Origin: Paenibacillus daejeonensis DSM 15491
Lineage (GTDB): Bacteria > Bacillota > Bacilli > Paenibacillales > Paenibacillaceae
Length of the DNA: 64,000 bases
Direction of reading: 5' to 3'
Assembly (NCBI RefSeq): GCF_000378385.1
Contig: NZ_KB899664.1
Location: forward strand, 124,001 to 188,000
Positions 53,975 to 63,965 of the stretch are shown here, piece after piece. The notes beneath the pieces were generated by a model. It was not told where the DNA came from. It did not search any database and saw only the letters and a list, made by a program, of their open reading frames with translations. How positions within the stretch are numbered: position 1 is the stretch's first letter; every line of letters begins with the position of its first letter. Made by a program: the position numbers and the translations under genes.

Positions 53975-55051
53975 ATGAAGCGGAACGTACACAAGCAATG
54001 GCGTAGTGGCCTAACAGCAGCCCTGTTGGCGGCTCTGATGCTGGTGATGGTGGCCTGCGGCAATAGCAGTAATGGCGGTAATGGGAGCAACAACGGAGGT
54101 AATGGGGGTTCCGGCGGCAACAATGGGGCGGCAGGTACGACAACGAATGCCAGCGAGCCGACAGCAGCCGCAGAGAGCGGGGAGTCCCGTGACCTGACGA
54201 TCCGCATCGGCTACCAGAAGTATGGGACGATCAACATTCTGAAGGCGGATGGCGGGCTTGACGAGCGGTTGGCCGACGAGCGCAACATCACCATTGATTG
54301 GATAGAGTTCCCTGGCGGTCCGCAGCTGCTGGAGGCGCTCAATGTGGGCAGTCTGGATATCGGCCATACCGGCGAAGCACCACCCATATTTGCACAGGCG
54401 GCAGGAGCGCCGCTCGTCTATCTGGCCCATGAGCCTGAGAGCCCCCGCAGTGAAGGCATCATTGTGCCGAAGGACTCGGATATTCAAGAGGTTGCTGATC
54501 TGAAGGGCAAGACCGTTGTGCTCAACAAAGGCTCCAATGTCCACTATTTGCTGGTTAAGCAGCTGGAAAAAGCAGGCGTGGCCTACGAGGATGTCGATGT
54601 GAAATTCCTGCCGCCAGCTGATGCCCGCGCCGCATTCGAGCGTGGCAGCGTCGATGCCTGGGTCATCTGGGATCCTTTCCTCGCAGCAGCAGAGACCGCT
54701 ACAGAGGGCCGGGTAATTGCCGATGGCACCGGAGTTGTGGCGAACCACGAATTCTACCTGGCTACCCGCGAATTTGCCGAGCAGTACCCGGATCTGATCG
54801 ACATCCTGCTCGAGGAAGCTGACCGGATCGATACCTGGTCCAAAGAAAATACGCAGGAGCTAGCCGAGCTGCTGTCTCCGCAGTTGGGTATTGACGTGGA
54901 GTCGCTCGTCCTGGCTGCAGAACGCCGTACCTATGGCGTGACGCAGATCAGCGAGGAGCTGATAGCCGCGCAGCAGTCCATTGCCGATACATTCCATGAC
55001 CTGGGCCTGATTCCCGAGGCGATTGATATTCGCGAGGCGATTCTGGAATAG
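53975..55051 (+). CDS. ssuA: aliphatic sulfonate ABC transporter, substrate-binding lipoprotein
   Basis: 358-residue binding protein for alkanesulfonates. ATG 53975 (MKRNVHKQWRSG) follows GAGAGGGGTAGAG; the open frame extends upstream to 53909 without support. Lipobox VMVAC (Cys near 28), very Gly/Asn/Ser-rich tether, and a NitT/TauT-type fold (RIGYQKYGTINILKADG, LNVGSLDIGHTGEAPPIFAQAAG). First gene of ssuADCB. Expression is probably linked to sulfur supply through the leader upstream. Confidence 0.93.
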   Translation: MKRNVHKQWRSGLTAALLAALMLVMVACGNSSNGGNGSNNGGNGGSGGNNGAAGTTTNASEPTAAAESGESRDLTIRIGYQKYGTINILKADGGLDERLADERNITIDWIEFPGGPQLLEALNVGSLDIGHTGEAPPIFAQAAGAPLVYLAHEPESPRSEGIIVPKDSDIQEVADLKGKTVVLNKGSNVHYLLVKQLEKAGVAYEDVDVKFLPPADARAAFERGSVDAWVIWDPFLAAAETATEGRVIADGTGVVANHEFYLATREFAEQYPDLIDILLEEADRIDTWSKENTQELAELLSPQLGIDVESLVLAAERRTYGVTQISEELIAAQQSIADTFHDLGLIPEAIDIREAILE

Positions 55052-55102
55052 AGCACTACACAATAAAAACGAACCATAATCTACGAAGCGAGGGTGAGTA
55101 GC

Positions 55103-56245
55103 ATGAATGTATTCTGGTTTATCCCGACACATGGAGACGGACGCTATCTCGGCACGAGCCAAGGCGCGCGTGCCGTGGATGCCGAGTACATGCAGCAGAT
55201 CGCAGCAGCCGCAGACCGGCTAGGCTATGAAGGTGTATTGATTCCAACGGGTACCTCTTGCGAGGATCCATGGGTTGTCGCTTCCTCATTGGTACCTGTG
55301 ACCAAACGGTTAAAATTTCTCGTTGCGGTGCGACCGGGGCTAATGTCTCCTACCCTGGCAGCTCGCATGTCGGCGACGCTGGACCGAATCTCCGGCGGTC
55401 GCCTGCTCATTAATGTTGTGGCTGGTGGCGATCCCGTCGAGCTGGCTGGAGACGGCCTCTTCCTGGATCACACCGAGCGGTACCATCTGACAAGCGAGTT
55501 TCTCTCCGTGTGGCGCAGGGAGCTCTCGGGCGAGCGTGTCGATTACCAAGGCGATCATCTGCGGATTGAGGGCGGGCATGTGCTCTACCCGCCGATCCAA
55601 CAGCCCTATCCGCCGCTCTGGTTCGGTGGTTCTTCGGAGGTCGCGCAGCAGGTAGCTGCGGAGCACGTCGATGTGTATCTGACCTGGGGCGAGCCACCTG
55701 CAGCCGTAGGTGAGAAGATTGCGGCGATGCGGGAGCTTGCCGCCAAGGAAGGCCGTCAGCTGCGCTTCGGCATCCGGCTCCATGTTATTGTGCGGGAGAC
55801 GGAGGAAGAGGCCTGGCGGGCTGCCGACAAGCTCATTGAGCATGTCGATGAACAAACGATTGCCGAGGCGCAGCGTATTTTTGCCCGGTTCGATTCGGTA
55901 GGCCAACAGCGCATGGCGCAGCTCCATCAGGGCCGCCGCGATCAACTGGAGATCAGCCCCAATCTGTGGGCGGGGATCGGCCTGGTACGCGGCGGCGCAG
56001 GGACGGCTCTGGTAGGCAGTCCCGAAATTGTCGCAGAGCGGATGCGGGAGTATGAGGCGCTGGGGATCGAGACGTTTATTTTCTCCGGCTATCCGCATCT
56101 GGAGGAGGCTTACCGGGTAGCCGAGCTGCTGTTCCCGCTGCTTCAGCTGAGTCGTGACGGACTTCCCGGACCTTCTTCCATCAGTCCATTTGGGGAGATC
56201 ATTGCCAATAACGTCAAGCCGGCCCCCCGGGCTTCGGCGCACTGA
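55103..56245 (+). CDS. ssuD: FMNH2-dependent alkanesulfonate monooxygenase
   Basis: 380-residue luciferase-like enzyme, the exact usual length of SsuD. It cleaves alkanesulfonates to sulfite and aldehyde with FMNH2 and O2. ATG 55103 is set by GAGGGTGAG; a GTG at 55094 overlaps that site. Marks: [78 protein letters not shown]-like C-terminus (here [10 protein letters not shown]), [16 protein letters not shown]. Between ssuA and ssuC in the operon. No flavin reductase (ssuE) is adjacent, so one encoded elsewhere is needed. Confidence 0.94.
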   Translation: MNVFWFIPTHGDGRYLGTSQGARAVDAEYMQQIAAAADRLGYEGVLIPTGTSCEDPWVVASSLVPVTKRLKFLVAVRPGLMSPTLAARMSATLDRISGGRLLINVVAGGDPVELAGDGLFLDHTERYHLTSEFLSVWRRELSGERVDYQGDHLRIEGGHVLYPPIQQPYPPLWFGGSSEVAQQVAAEHVDVYLTWGEPPAAVGEKIAAMRELAAKEGRQLRFGIRLHVIVRETEEEAWRAADKLIEHVDEQTIAEAQRIFARFDSVGQQRMAQLHQGRRDQLEISPNLWAGIGLVRGGAGTALVGSPEIVAERMREYEALGIETFIFSGYPHLEEAYRVAELLFPLLQLSRDGLPGPSSISPFGEIIANNVKPAPRASAH

Positions 56246-56262
56246 CGGGAGGGCGGACGCAG

Positions 56263-57057
56263 ATGAACAGATGGTCCAGAGTCTATGCTTCATCCTTGCC
56301 GCTTTTCATTCCACTGCTCATTCTGGTCATGTGGCAGCTTACAACCAGTACAGGCATGATCTCTGACCGCACTCTCCCTACGCTGGTTGACGTCTTCCAG
56401 GCAGGTGTGAGGCTCACACTGGATGGCACGCTGCTCGAAGCCATTACCGTCAGTACGATGCGGGCGGGGACGGGACTGTTGATCGGCGGGGGTATTGGCT
56501 TCGTATTCGGTCTCCTGAACGGAGTGCTGGGTATTGCGGACAAACTGACGGATTCGACGCTGCAGATGCTCCGCAACATTCCGCATCTGGCGATGATTCC
56601 CCTCGTTATCGTGTGGTTTGGTATCGGTGAGACGGCCAAGATTTTTCTGGTCGCGCTAGGCGTCATGTTCCCCATCTATCTGAACACGCTGCATGGGATT
56701 CGCTCCGTGGATCCTGGGCTGATCGAGATGGGCCGGGTCTATGGATTGAGCCGTTGGCAGCTCTACCGCAAGGTGATTCTGCCAGGCGCCATGCCTTCGA
56801 TTTTGGTGGGTCTGCGCTTTGCGCTAGGCATCATGTGGCTGACCCTCATCGTCTCGGAGACGATTGCGGCCGATCAGGGTATTGGGTACATGGCGATGAA
56901 TGCCAGGGAGTTTTTCCAATTGGACGTCGTTGTATTCGCAATTATTATCTATGCGCTGCTGGGCAAGCTATCCGATACGATGGCCAAGTGGCTGGAGAGG
57001 AGATGGCTCAGATGGCATCCACATTTCGCAAAAACGGCGCCGCCGCCGAAAGCCTGA
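56263..57057 (+). CDS. ssuC: aliphatic sulfonate ABC transporter permease
   Basis: 264-residue membrane permease with about six helices; first helix about 9-27. EAA-type loop [26 protein letters not shown] (about 153-178) contacts SsuB. Ribosome site GGGAGGG before the ATG. Overlaps ssuB by 55 bases, so the two are translationally coupled. Confidence 0.94.
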   Translation: MNRWSRVYASSLPLFIPLLILVMWQLTTSTGMISDRTLPTLVDVFQAGVRLTLDGTLLEAITVSTMRAGTGLLIGGGIGFVFGLLNGVLGIADKLTDSTLQMLRNIPHLAMIPLVIVWFGIGETAKIFLVALGVMFPIYLNTLHGIRSVDPGLIEMGRVYGLSRWQLYRKVILPGAMPSILVGLRFALGIMWLTLIVSETIAADQGIGYMAMNAREFFQLDVVVFAIIIYALLGKLSDTMAKWLERRWLRWHPHFAKTAPPPKA

Positions 57058-57947
57058 CACCCGAGTACCGGGTGGCTCCTGAACGCCATGAAGCTGCAAA
57101 AGGACTGCATGTGCAAGAGCAAGATGCCCCGCAACGTTCCATCCGGCAGGCAGCCCCCGCGGGAGCAGTATCGGGGGAAGGCGGGGTAGCGCTCCGTCTG
57201 CGTGAGGTCTCCAAGCGCTTCGGGACCAAGTACGTATTAAGCGATCTGTCGCTCGACATTGAGCCGGGCTCCTTCGTTGCCATCGTCGGACGCAGCGGCT
57301 GTGGCAAAAGCACGCTGCTGCGCTTGTTGTCCGGATTGGACGGGGCAAGCGAAGGCGAGCTGACGCGGGACGGCAAGCGGGTGAAGGATATTGATGCCGA
57401 CACGCGCTTCATGTTCCAGGATGCCCGGCTGCTGCCTTGGCAGACGGTAATCGATAATGTCAAGATCGGCCTGGCTTCCGTGAACGCGACAGAAGCCCAG
57501 CGCCGGGCAGAGGCGGCGCTGGAGCTCGTCGGTCTGGCGGATCGCGCGAACGAATGGCCCTCGGTGCTATCCGGTGGTCAGCGTCAGCGGGTCGCCCTGG
57601 CCCGGGCACTGGTCGGGCAGCCACATCTGCTGCTGTTCGACGAGCCGCTGGGCGCGCTGGATGCACTGACGCGGATTGACATGCAGCAGCTGATCGAGTC
57701 GCTCTGGACGTCGCGAGGCTTCACCGCCGTGCTGGTTACCCATGACGTCAGCGAAGCGGTGGCGCTTGCCGACCGCGTCATACTGATCGATGCGGGTCGT
57801 ATCGCGCTCGACATTCCAATTACCCTGGCCCGGCCGCGGGTGAAGGATAGCGGCTTTGCCCATTTTGAACAGCTGATTCTAAATCGTGTGCTGCAGACTG
57901 GAGACAACGCCAGCGGAAATCGCGAGCGCTCGGACTTCGATATCTGA
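57003..57947 (+). CDS. ssuB: aliphatic sulfonate ABC transporter ATPase
   Basis: ATP-binding subunit powering sulfonate import. Walker [13 protein letters not shown] loop [10 protein letters not shown], signature [15 protein letters not shown], Walker [14 protein letters not shown] and switch His in VTHDVSEA are all intact. The frame is open from 56754 inside ssuC; ATG 57003 or 57012 after GGAGAGG are the supported starts. From 57003 it is 314 residues, with about 55 poorly conserved, charged residues before the ABC domain, longer than most SsuB. Confidence 0.93.
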   Translation: MAQMASTFRKNGAAAESLTPEYRVAPERHEAAKGLHVQEQDAPQRSIRQAAPAGAVSGEGGVALRLREVSKRFGTKYVLSDLSLDIEPGSFVAIVGRSGCGKSTLLRLLSGLDGASEGELTRDGKRVKDIDADTRFMFQDARLLPWQTVIDNVKIGLASVNATEAQRRAEAALELVGLADRANEWPSVLSGGQRQRVALARALVGQPHLLLFDEPLGALDALTRIDMQQLIESLWTSRGFTAVLVTHDVSEAVALADRVILIDAGRIALDIPITLARPRVKDSGFAHFEQLILNRVLQTGDNASGNRERSDFDI

Positions 57948-58034
57948 TGGGGAACCCCTATTGTAGAGCCTGACCGCCCCATATGATACACTGATTCTAC
58001 CAAGCGGCGATGGCCGGATAACAGGAGGATCAGG

Positions 58035-58589
58035 ATGGTCTATGTAGCGTTGTTAAGGGGCATTAACGTGGGCGGCAACAATAAGGTGGATATGAAGATC
58101 TTGAAGCAGGCGTTTGAAGCGGCGGGCATGGAGCAGGTCGTTACGTATATCAACTCTGGCAATATTGTGTTCGTAGATCAGAGCCGCACGCACGGAGAAC
58201 TCGCTGCATTGCTGGAAGATGTGATCTACACAACCTTTCATCTGCGCATTCGGGTGCTGATCCGTAGTCTGGATGATTTTGAGGCGCTCATGCGCGAGCT
58301 GCCGGCATCCTGGACCAACGATCAGGAGATGAAGAGCGAGGTGCTGTTCCTGTGGGAGGAGATCAACCAGGCGTCTATACTGGAGCAGTTGGTCTGGAAG
58401 CCGGAGCTGGAGGACGTACGCTATGTCGCCGGGGCGATCCTCTATGCCATAGATCGTCAACATGCTGCACGCGGCTCGCTTAACAAACTGGTGGGTACGA
58501 AGATGTATAAGCTGATGACCATCCGCAATTTGAATACGACCCGCAAGCTGTATGACCTGATGAAGGCGGCTGCGGAAGCATCTAAGTGA
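58035..58589 (+). CDS. DUF1697 family protein
   Basis: 184-residue cytoplasmic protein; start MVYVALLRGINVGGNNKVDM is the family signature, with VVTYINSGNIVF following. Strong AGGAGGATCAGG ribosome site. Biochemical function of the family is not established. TTGTAG (57961-57966) and TATGAT (57982-57987) may be its promoter. Apparently a single-gene unit, unrelated to ssu. Confidence 0.9.
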   Translation: MVYVALLRGINVGGNNKVDMKILKQAFEAAGMEQVVTYINSGNIVFVDQSRTHGELAALLEDVIYTTFHLRIRVLIRSLDDFEALMRELPASWTNDQEMKSEVLFLWEEINQASILEQLVWKPELEDVRYVAGAILYAIDRQHAARGSLNKLVGTKMYKLMTIRNLNTTRKLYDLMKAAAEASK

Positions 58590-58634
58590 CGCTAAGTAAT
58601 TCAATGTATCACTTAATATTACTTGGTATTACTA

Positions 58635-59237
58635 TTAGCTTCTCGCCTTACTCCACGGTGAATCCAGCCAGTCCGGCTCACTCTCAATACGACCCATCGC
58701 TTCCTCATGATCTCTTGCCTTGAAGTCTGCAATAAGCTCAATCAGGTCCTCCCGGTCCAGCAGCTTGACGCCATTGACGCCTGCCAGAGTGATGCAAGAT
58801 GCGGTATAAAACGCCGATGCCAGCACAATGGCCCGGTCGGCTTCGTAGTAGCGCATCGAGGTGTAAATCTCCTGCACGGCAGAGAGACCGACCTTGGCCC
58901 TCGGCTGGTAACGCTTGGCCTGCAGCACATGGCGGTACCCTTCGCGACAGGTGAACACGAGGTCAGCCCCGAAATCCTTGCTCTCCTGTGTCCGTGTCAC
59001 ATCCTCATACCCCAGCTCTGTGAGAAAGCGATGGAGGTACCGTTCGAATTCTCTGCCCTCCATCTCGTCAATGTCACGAATCGTAATTTTGTAAGGGTCC
59101 AGACGCGCCAGGCGTCGCCTCGCCAGTGCCCTAATCCATAGCCGGAGCAGCAGCCAGCCAAGCCCCAAGGCAAGGACGGCGCCTAGCACATAGGCGACCG
59201 AAGCAGAGACGGGCAGCCTCTCTATCCATTCATGCAT
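58635..59237 (-). CDS. membrane-anchored Mrr-type restriction endonuclease-like protein
   Basis: 200 residues. N-terminal membrane helix about 12-32 (VAYVLGAVLALGLGWLLLRLW), then an Mrr_cat-like PD-(D/E)xK nuclease fold: MEGREFERYLHRFLTELGYEDV, catalytic DFGADLVF and QAKRY, and a C-terminal TSMRYYEADRAIVLASAFY segment. Related proteins are annotated as restriction endonucleases and may cut modified or foreign DNA at the membrane. No methylase is nearby, consistent with a type IV-like or non-restriction role. The motif is clear; the biological role is inferred. Confidence 0.85.
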   Translation of the reverse strand: MHEWIERLPVSASVAYVLGAVLALGLGWLLLRLWIRALARRRLARLDPYKITIRDIDEMEGREFERYLHRFLTELGYEDVTRTQESKDFGADLVFTCREGYRHVLQAKRYQPRAKVGLSAVQEIYTSMRYYEADRAIVLASAFYTASCITLAGVNGVKLLDREDLIELIADFKARDHEEAMGRIESEPDWLDSPWSKARS

Positions 59238-59409
59238 CGTACGAACGCCTCTTTCTATACCAAACTTATGTTCCCTACTATATCACAATTTCGACCCTTT
59301 GCGCACAGCGGCCAATCCGCTCACGGGAGAGACGCGGGAGATCAAGCTGACCCTGGTGAGAACCACCAATATAGCACTGGACCGGACCCAGTATATAACG
59401 GGGGACGCC

Positions 59410-59440
59410 AGCAAGCCCACCCGCTAAGGGTGGGCTTGCT
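59410..59440. terminator. strong hairpin between divergent-end genes
   Basis: AGCAAGCCCACCC and GGGTGGGCTTGCT, perfect 13-base arms with a 5-base loop. No T run on either strand, so it could be a transcript-stability hairpin downstream of the iron-binding-protein gene. The rest of 59238-59501 holds nothing recognised. Confidence 0.5.
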
Positions 59441-59501
59441 CTTAGATCCTGGCATAGTCGCAAGAATTGAATATTTAGTTGTAGAATAGTCGTTTTCGTG
59501 C

Positions 59502-60506
59502 TTAAGGTGTTACTGCAGCTTTGTCTTGCGTCAGTAGATCTGTCAAGAGATCCAGCTGATGTTCCATAGCTACGGGATCCTCATTATAGATCAGGTCAAA
59601 GTCGATTTCATACACCTGACCGTTTTGGACGGCCTCCAGCCCTTGCCAAATTCCACTTTCCTTGAGCTCTGCGGTCAGCTCATCGGCGTCAAAGGTGGTT
59701 AGGATGATATGATCGCCAGCGAAGGACGACAGCTCTTCCATAGAGATTGCATGGCCCGCATTGATGGATTCGCCCTGGATAATATCACTGAGGACGCGCT
59801 CTTGCGGACTCAGACCGAGCGCGTTGTAGAGGATATAGCCGCCCATGTTAATATCGCCATAGACACGCAGCTCTTTGCGCCAGACGGTGAAGATCGTAAA
59901 CGTCTCGTCCTTGCCGATGTGTTCCGCGAGCTTCGCCTTGGCTGCCGCTGTTTTGGCCTCAAAGTTAGCGATCCAATCGTTCGCTTCCTGCTCTCTTCCC
60001 AACAGATCGCCGAATACCTGCATCGTGTTAATCGGGTCAGGATACAGCTCCAGGCCCACGGTGGGCGCGATTTTGGAGAATTGCTCATAGTTCTCATTGT
60101 TCCCATAGAGCAGGATTAGGTCCGGCTGCAGCTCGAGTACCTTCTCCAGATTCGGCGTCGAACCGATATCCTCGGTGCCCTCCGGCTCAATAAACGGGTG
60201 ATGAGTGAGAACATAGCTGGTCAAGCCGATCGGCCTGACGCCCAGAGCGACCAGCTCACCATAGTACCAGTCCGAGACGACTCGCTGGGGTTTTACAGGA
60301 ATCTTGCTTTCTCCTGACACATGAGTATACGTCCGAGTAGCTCCTTCTTGTGAGACGTCCTCCGTATCCGGAGCGTCCGTCTCCTGTTCCGTGTCTGATG
60401 AGAGGTTGGTCCCCTGTTCTGTCTGATTCGTGCTTCCGCAAGCACTGAGCAACAGCAGCAGCGCAAGGCAAGCTGCGCTCAGCCAGTAGCCGTATGTTGT
60501 ACGCAA
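59502..60506 (-). CDS. iron-siderophore ABC transporter, substrate-binding lipoprotein
   Basis: 334-residue periplasmic-binding-type lipoprotein that captures ferric siderophore for a FecCD-type permease not in this window. TTG start (MRTTYGYWLS) with AAGGATGAC upstream. Lipobox LLLSAC (Cys near 23), Thr/Glu/Asp-rich tether to about 60, then a two-lobe Peripl_BP_2 fold (KIPVKPQRVVSDWYYGELVALG, FDADELTAELKESGIWQGLEAV, AVQNGQVYEIDFDLIY). Preceded by a perfect Fur box inside its promoter. The regulator immediately upstream ends in a similar siderophore-binding domain. Confidence 0.93.
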   Translation of the reverse strand: MRTTYGYWLSAACLALLLLLSACGSTNQTEQGTNLSSDTEQETDAPDTEDVSQEGATRTYTHVSGESKIPVKPQRVVSDWYYGELVALGVRPIGLTSYVLTHHPFIEPEGTEDIGSTPNLEKVLELQPDLILLYGNNENYEQFSKIAPTVGLELYPDPINTMQVFGDLLGREQEANDWIANFEAKTAAAKAKLAEHIGKDETFTIFTVWRKELRVYGDINMGGYILYNALGLSPQERVLSDIIQGESINAGHAISMEELSSFAGDHIILTTFDADELTAELKESGIWQGLEAVQNGQVYEIDFDLIYNEDPVAMEHQLDLLTDLLTQDKAAVTP

Positions 60507-60527
60507 CGTGATGTCATCCTTCCCTTG

Positions 60528-60556
60528 AATATAATGATAATGATTATCATCATCAA
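60528..60556 (-). promoter_or_regulatory. Fur-controlled promoter
   Basis: On the minus strand: -35 TTGATG (60556-60551), 17-base spacer, -10 TATATT (60533-60528). The spacer contains a perfect 7-1-7 Fur box, TGATAATGATTATCA (60535-60549). Iron-loaded Fur would block RNA polymerase. It drives the binding protein starting at 60506. Confidence 0.85.
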
Positions 60557-60560
60557 TATA

Positions 60561-62222
60561 TCAGCGCGGGAAGACGTTGTCCATGTCAAAAAGGGAAGGC
60601 GAGACTTGTTTTTTTTGTTGCAACAGTAGCAGCAGCTCCTCCAGTTGAGCCTCAATGGCCGCTGGCCCATAGCCATACCACTTCATCATCTCTACGGGAT
60701 AGGCGCGTCCCTGGCGGACGGAAGAAAGGGTGGACCAGAGTGGGTCTTGCATCGTTCGCTTGGCGCGTGTATGTCCTGCAGTGCTGGATTCAATGGCTAT
60801 GATGAGGTGGGAGGGATCAATTACGGCCAGGTCGTCCAGAGCAACCTCCCGCCACTCCTTGCCGTCATTATTGTGCTGCGATACGATTGCAGGCCGGGTT
60901 AGGCCAAGCGTGTGGTACAGCAGATCGGCTCCCATATAGCCACTGCTATAGAGAATCATTCCCTCGGCCCGAATATTCAGGATGCCTACCGTTTCGTCAG
61001 GTTGAAGAAGCTTCGTCAGCTCCTCCCGGGCTTCCGCTGCCCGCTCTTCGAAACGTACCAGCCACGCCTCTGCTTGGCTCAAGTGGCCTGCCAACTCGGA
61101 GACGATGCGGAAGTGCTCCCGCCAGTCTACGCCCTGCCAAGGAATCTGGACGACGGGGGAGATGCGACGCAGGCGGTCCAGATCGTCGCCCTCCTGCTCC
61201 GCATAGACGATCACATCCGGCGCCATCTGCTCCAGCAGGGCATAGCGCGCAGGCCGTGACCAGCTCCAGTCAATGGCATGGCAGGAACCGCTCTTGAGCA
61301 AGTGGGGGTAGCTGCGCTCCAGCCAGGTATCGGCCATGGCCACGAGCGGCGAGACCCCGAGGGCGACAAAGTCCAGCGTATAGGCGTGGTCGAGGGTAGC
61401 GAAGCTCTTGGCACGCTTGATATAGACCGTGGGCGAGAGGCCGGTCTTCCGCTTGAATGTTTTGCTGAGGTAGAACTCATCCTTGTAACCGACGGCCTGC
61501 GCAATTTCGCTCAGCTTGCGGCCGGAGCCCAGCATCAATTCCTGAGCGCGGCGAATTCGCAAGGCGTTGGTATATTCACTGATGCTCTGGCCGAAGGCTT
61601 GTCGGAAGAGGCCGGGCAACGCCTTGCGGCTGCGACCTGCAACGGCAGCAAGCCGCTCTTTGTCAATCTTATGCCTATAGTGCTGCTCGAGGTAGCCTCT
61701 GATCCGCTCCGCAGCATCCGCTTGTTGTGCGGCTTCATGACGTTGCCGGCATTGAGCGAGCTGGTGCAGCATCTCATACAGCAGACGGGTACCGGCAAGG
61801 GGATCGTGGAGCTGTCCCAGGGACTTGAGCCTGTCCATCTCTCTAACCAGCGCCAAGATCGCTTCGGTGCCGGGAAAGGCATATATACTCGAGTGCTCGA
61901 CGGGTGCTTCTGCCGGTGGAGGGTGCTCTTGCAGCGGAATAATACGGTAACGAATCAGCCACAGACGCATCTCGTGGTCTCCTGTGCAAGCGAGTCTGAC
62001 CGAGGCACCGGGAGGAGACATGACTATTATTCCGGCATTAATCGGACTGCTCGTGCCCCCACACTCCAGCGTTCCTTCTCCGGAGGTGACGATAATAATG
62101 CTATGGTAATCTCGTGTCATCTGCACAGGCCGATCCGGCAGGACAGGGGAGATGAGGACATCTATCAGAGCATAGAGAACAGGCGGCAGGCCCGCTGTTG
62201 TTGAGAATACATGATGCTGCAT
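60561..62222 (-). CDS. Btr-like AraC regulator fused to siderophore-binding domain
   Basis: 553 residues from ATG 62222, set by GGGAGG eight bases upstream; the frame opens at 62279 without a site. N-terminal cupin-like part about 1-130, AraC helix-turn-helix pair about 175-285 (DKERLAAVAGRSRKALPGLF; LSEIAQAVGYKDEFYLSKTFKRK), then a C-terminal Peripl_BP_2 domain about 290-550. This is the layout of B. subtilis Btr (YbbB), which activates siderophore uptake when the Fe-siderophore binds. It probably activates the neighbouring binding-protein gene and perhaps others. Confidence 0.9.
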   Translation of the reverse strand: MQHHVFSTTAGLPPVLYALIDVLISPVLPDRPVQMTRDYHSIIIVTSGEGTLECGGTSSPINAGIIVMSPPGASVRLACTGDHEMRLWLIRYRIIPLQEHPPPAEAPVEHSSIYAFPGTEAILALVREMDRLKSLGQLHDPLAGTRLLYEMLHQLAQCRQRHEAAQQADAAERIRGYLEQHYRHKIDKERLAAVAGRSRKALPGLFRQAFGQSISEYTNALRIRRAQELMLGSGRKLSEIAQAVGYKDEFYLSKTFKRKTGLSPTVYIKRAKSFATLDHAYTLDFVALGVSPLVAMADTWLERSYPHLLKSGSCHAIDWSWSRPARYALLEQMAPDVIVYAEQEGDDLDRLRRISPVVQIPWQGVDWREHFRIVSELAGHLSQAEAWLVRFEERAAEAREELTKLLQPDETVGILNIRAEGMILYSSGYMGADLLYHTLGLTRPAIVSQHNNDGKEWREVALDDLAVIDPSHLIIAIESSTAGHTRAKRTMQDPLWSTLSSVRQGRAYPVEMMKWYGYGPAAIEAQLEELLLLLQQKKQVSPSLFDMDNVFPR

Positions 62223-62299
62223 AACCAATACCTCCCGTACATGGTCCATAGCATCATTATACCAGCAAAGCCTGCGCACTGCTGCTGTTCAATCGATTG

Positions 62300-63841
62300 T
62301 CACTGGCTTCCCCGGAAGCGGCGGTAGGAGGCATTATACTCCTCTATAATCTGGGCCCCGCCGCTCTGTTTCCAGCGGGCAACCTCGCCCCGGAAGCCGG
62401 CTTCGTCGAGATTACCGAGAATGAAATTATAGGTGGCCTCCGTAATGATACTCTGGAGCTCCAGACCGATCTCGTCGTCTTTGGGCGATTCCAGGTTAAT
62501 CGTGGCATCTCTTACGATGAAGCGTGTATTGTCCTTGATCAGGGACTCCGACAGCTCCGTTAATGGTCGATATTGTGCGAAAGGCAGCAGGTTCGGATTG
62601 GTGCGCTCACCGATCATTAGCGTGTGGATGGCGTTGACCTCATTGATGCGGAGGCTCTCGGTCTCGGGTGTCAGACTGACCTTGTCAGCGACTCGCGTAT
62701 GATGGCGCCCCTCGAAGCCATAGCGCATTAAATTGCTTACATCAGCATCCATGCTGCGGTCATAGAAGGCCAGAATATCGAGCAGCTCCTCCTTGGTCTG
62801 GATGGCGTTCTTGGAGAACAGGAACATCCCGCCATAGCCCGGCATAGCCCAGACCCGGTAGCCTGCGGGCCCGAGCACACGGTTCACCAGCGTGAATTCG
62901 GCCTCGGGATTCAACTCCTGTGCGCTATCAGCCAGCCGCTGCGCATCCGCCATACTGCCGACGTACACGCCTGCTTGGCCGCTGACCAGCATATGGCGCT
63001 GATTCTGCTTGCTGGTGACTGAGAAATCCCGATTAATCAGCCCCTCGTCGTAGATACGCTTCATGAATCGCATCGTATCCATGTAGGGCTCCGTCTCGAA
63101 TTCAGGCACAATCTTGCCCTGGATCAACCCCCAGTTATTCGGCGTGCCAAAATAAGAGCCCAACGTCTTAAAGGCGCCGTAAACGAGGTCATTGCGGTCG
63201 GTTAGTCCAAATGTATCCTGTACGCCATTGCCGTCGGGATCATTGTACGTAAAGGCATGCAGCACCTCATAGAGCTCTTCCAACGTCCCTGGAGGTTTCA
63301 GTCCGAGCCGGTCCAGCCAATCCTTGCGGATGACAATGCCCTGTCTGGATTCCGGACGCTCCGCATACAAGCCGTAAATCTTGTCATCGACGGCCGATTC
63401 TTCGAACACATGAGAGCTCAGCTTGCGCAGGTTAGGGAAGTCCCAGAGATAGGGCCCGATCTCCCAGAACATGCCCAGGCGAATAGCATTTTTCATATAC
63501 TGATATTCCAGGAAATTAACATACGTTACCTTCATAAAGGAGGCGCTCGCCACTGCCAAGCTCAGTTTGTCGGCGTAGATTTCATCTGGAACCCAGTGGA
63601 GGTCAAGCTTGGTATCGGTGAGTTGCTCCAGCTCGCCCATCAGCTCCGGACTGGGAGGCTGAATCAGATGCAGAGGCAGCATGATGCTGAGCGGGGTGTT
63701 GGTTGGTACCGGCGGATCCTGAGCCACTGGGACTCCGGAGCAGGCTGTTAGCGCCAGCACGAGCAGCCATCCCAGGGAACGCAAGCCGAATCTACTACTT
63801 TGTAAGCGGTTTAAAAAATGATGATGCCGCAAATCACGCAT
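62300..63841 (-). CDS. LplA-like substrate-binding lipoprotein
   Basis: 513-residue extracellular binding lipoprotein. ATG 63841 follows AAGGGGGGAG. A long basic N-terminus precedes the hydrophobic signal (LGWLLVLALTAC; lipidated Cys near 34). The solute-binding fold (YADKLSLAVASASFMKVTYV, GPYLWDFPNLRKL, FTYNDPDGNGVQDTFGLTDR) matches the LplA group. No permease is adjacent on this strand. A divergent gene starts 125 bases away, a layout common for binding proteins paired with YesM-type sensors. Ligand unknown. Confidence 0.88.
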   Translation of the reverse strand: MRDLRHHHFLNRLQSSRFGLRSLGWLLVLALTACSGVPVAQDPPVPTNTPLSIMLPLHLIQPPSPELMGELEQLTDTKLDLHWVPDEIYADKLSLAVASASFMKVTYVNFLEYQYMKNAIRLGMFWEIGPYLWDFPNLRKLSSHVFEESAVDDKIYGLYAERPESRQGIVIRKDWLDRLGLKPPGTLEELYEVLHAFTYNDPDGNGVQDTFGLTDRNDLVYGAFKTLGSYFGTPNNWGLIQGKIVPEFETEPYMDTMRFMKRIYDEGLINRDFSVTSKQNQRHMLVSGQAGVYVGSMADAQRLADSAQELNPEAEFTLVNRVLGPAGYRVWAMPGYGGMFLFSKNAIQTKEELLDILAFYDRSMDADVSNLMRYGFEGRHHTRVADKVSLTPETESLRINEVNAIHTLMIGERTNPNLLPFAQYRPLTELSESLIKDNTRFIVRDATINLESPKDDEIGLELQSIITEATYNFILGNLDEAGFRGEVARWKQSGGAQIIEEYNASYRRFRGSQ

Positions 63842-63965
63842 GCCGAGCTCCCCCCTTAATCTTTACAATCGAGCAAGAACGTGTATGATTAGTGTAACAT
63901 CACGACCTGCGATTCTTCAATTGAAATTACCGGAAAATTGGAAATAACCTGGAGGTGAGCAGCCT

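Noticed and set aside
57003-57947. ssuB starting at 56754 inside ssuC
   Set aside because: The extra residues have no ABC homology and no ribosome site; GGAGAGG before 57003 gives a better start.
63798-63813. cre-like sequence TGTAAGCGGTTTAA
   Set aside because: It lies inside the signal-peptide coding part of the 63841 gene rather than in the promoter; possible but not supported.
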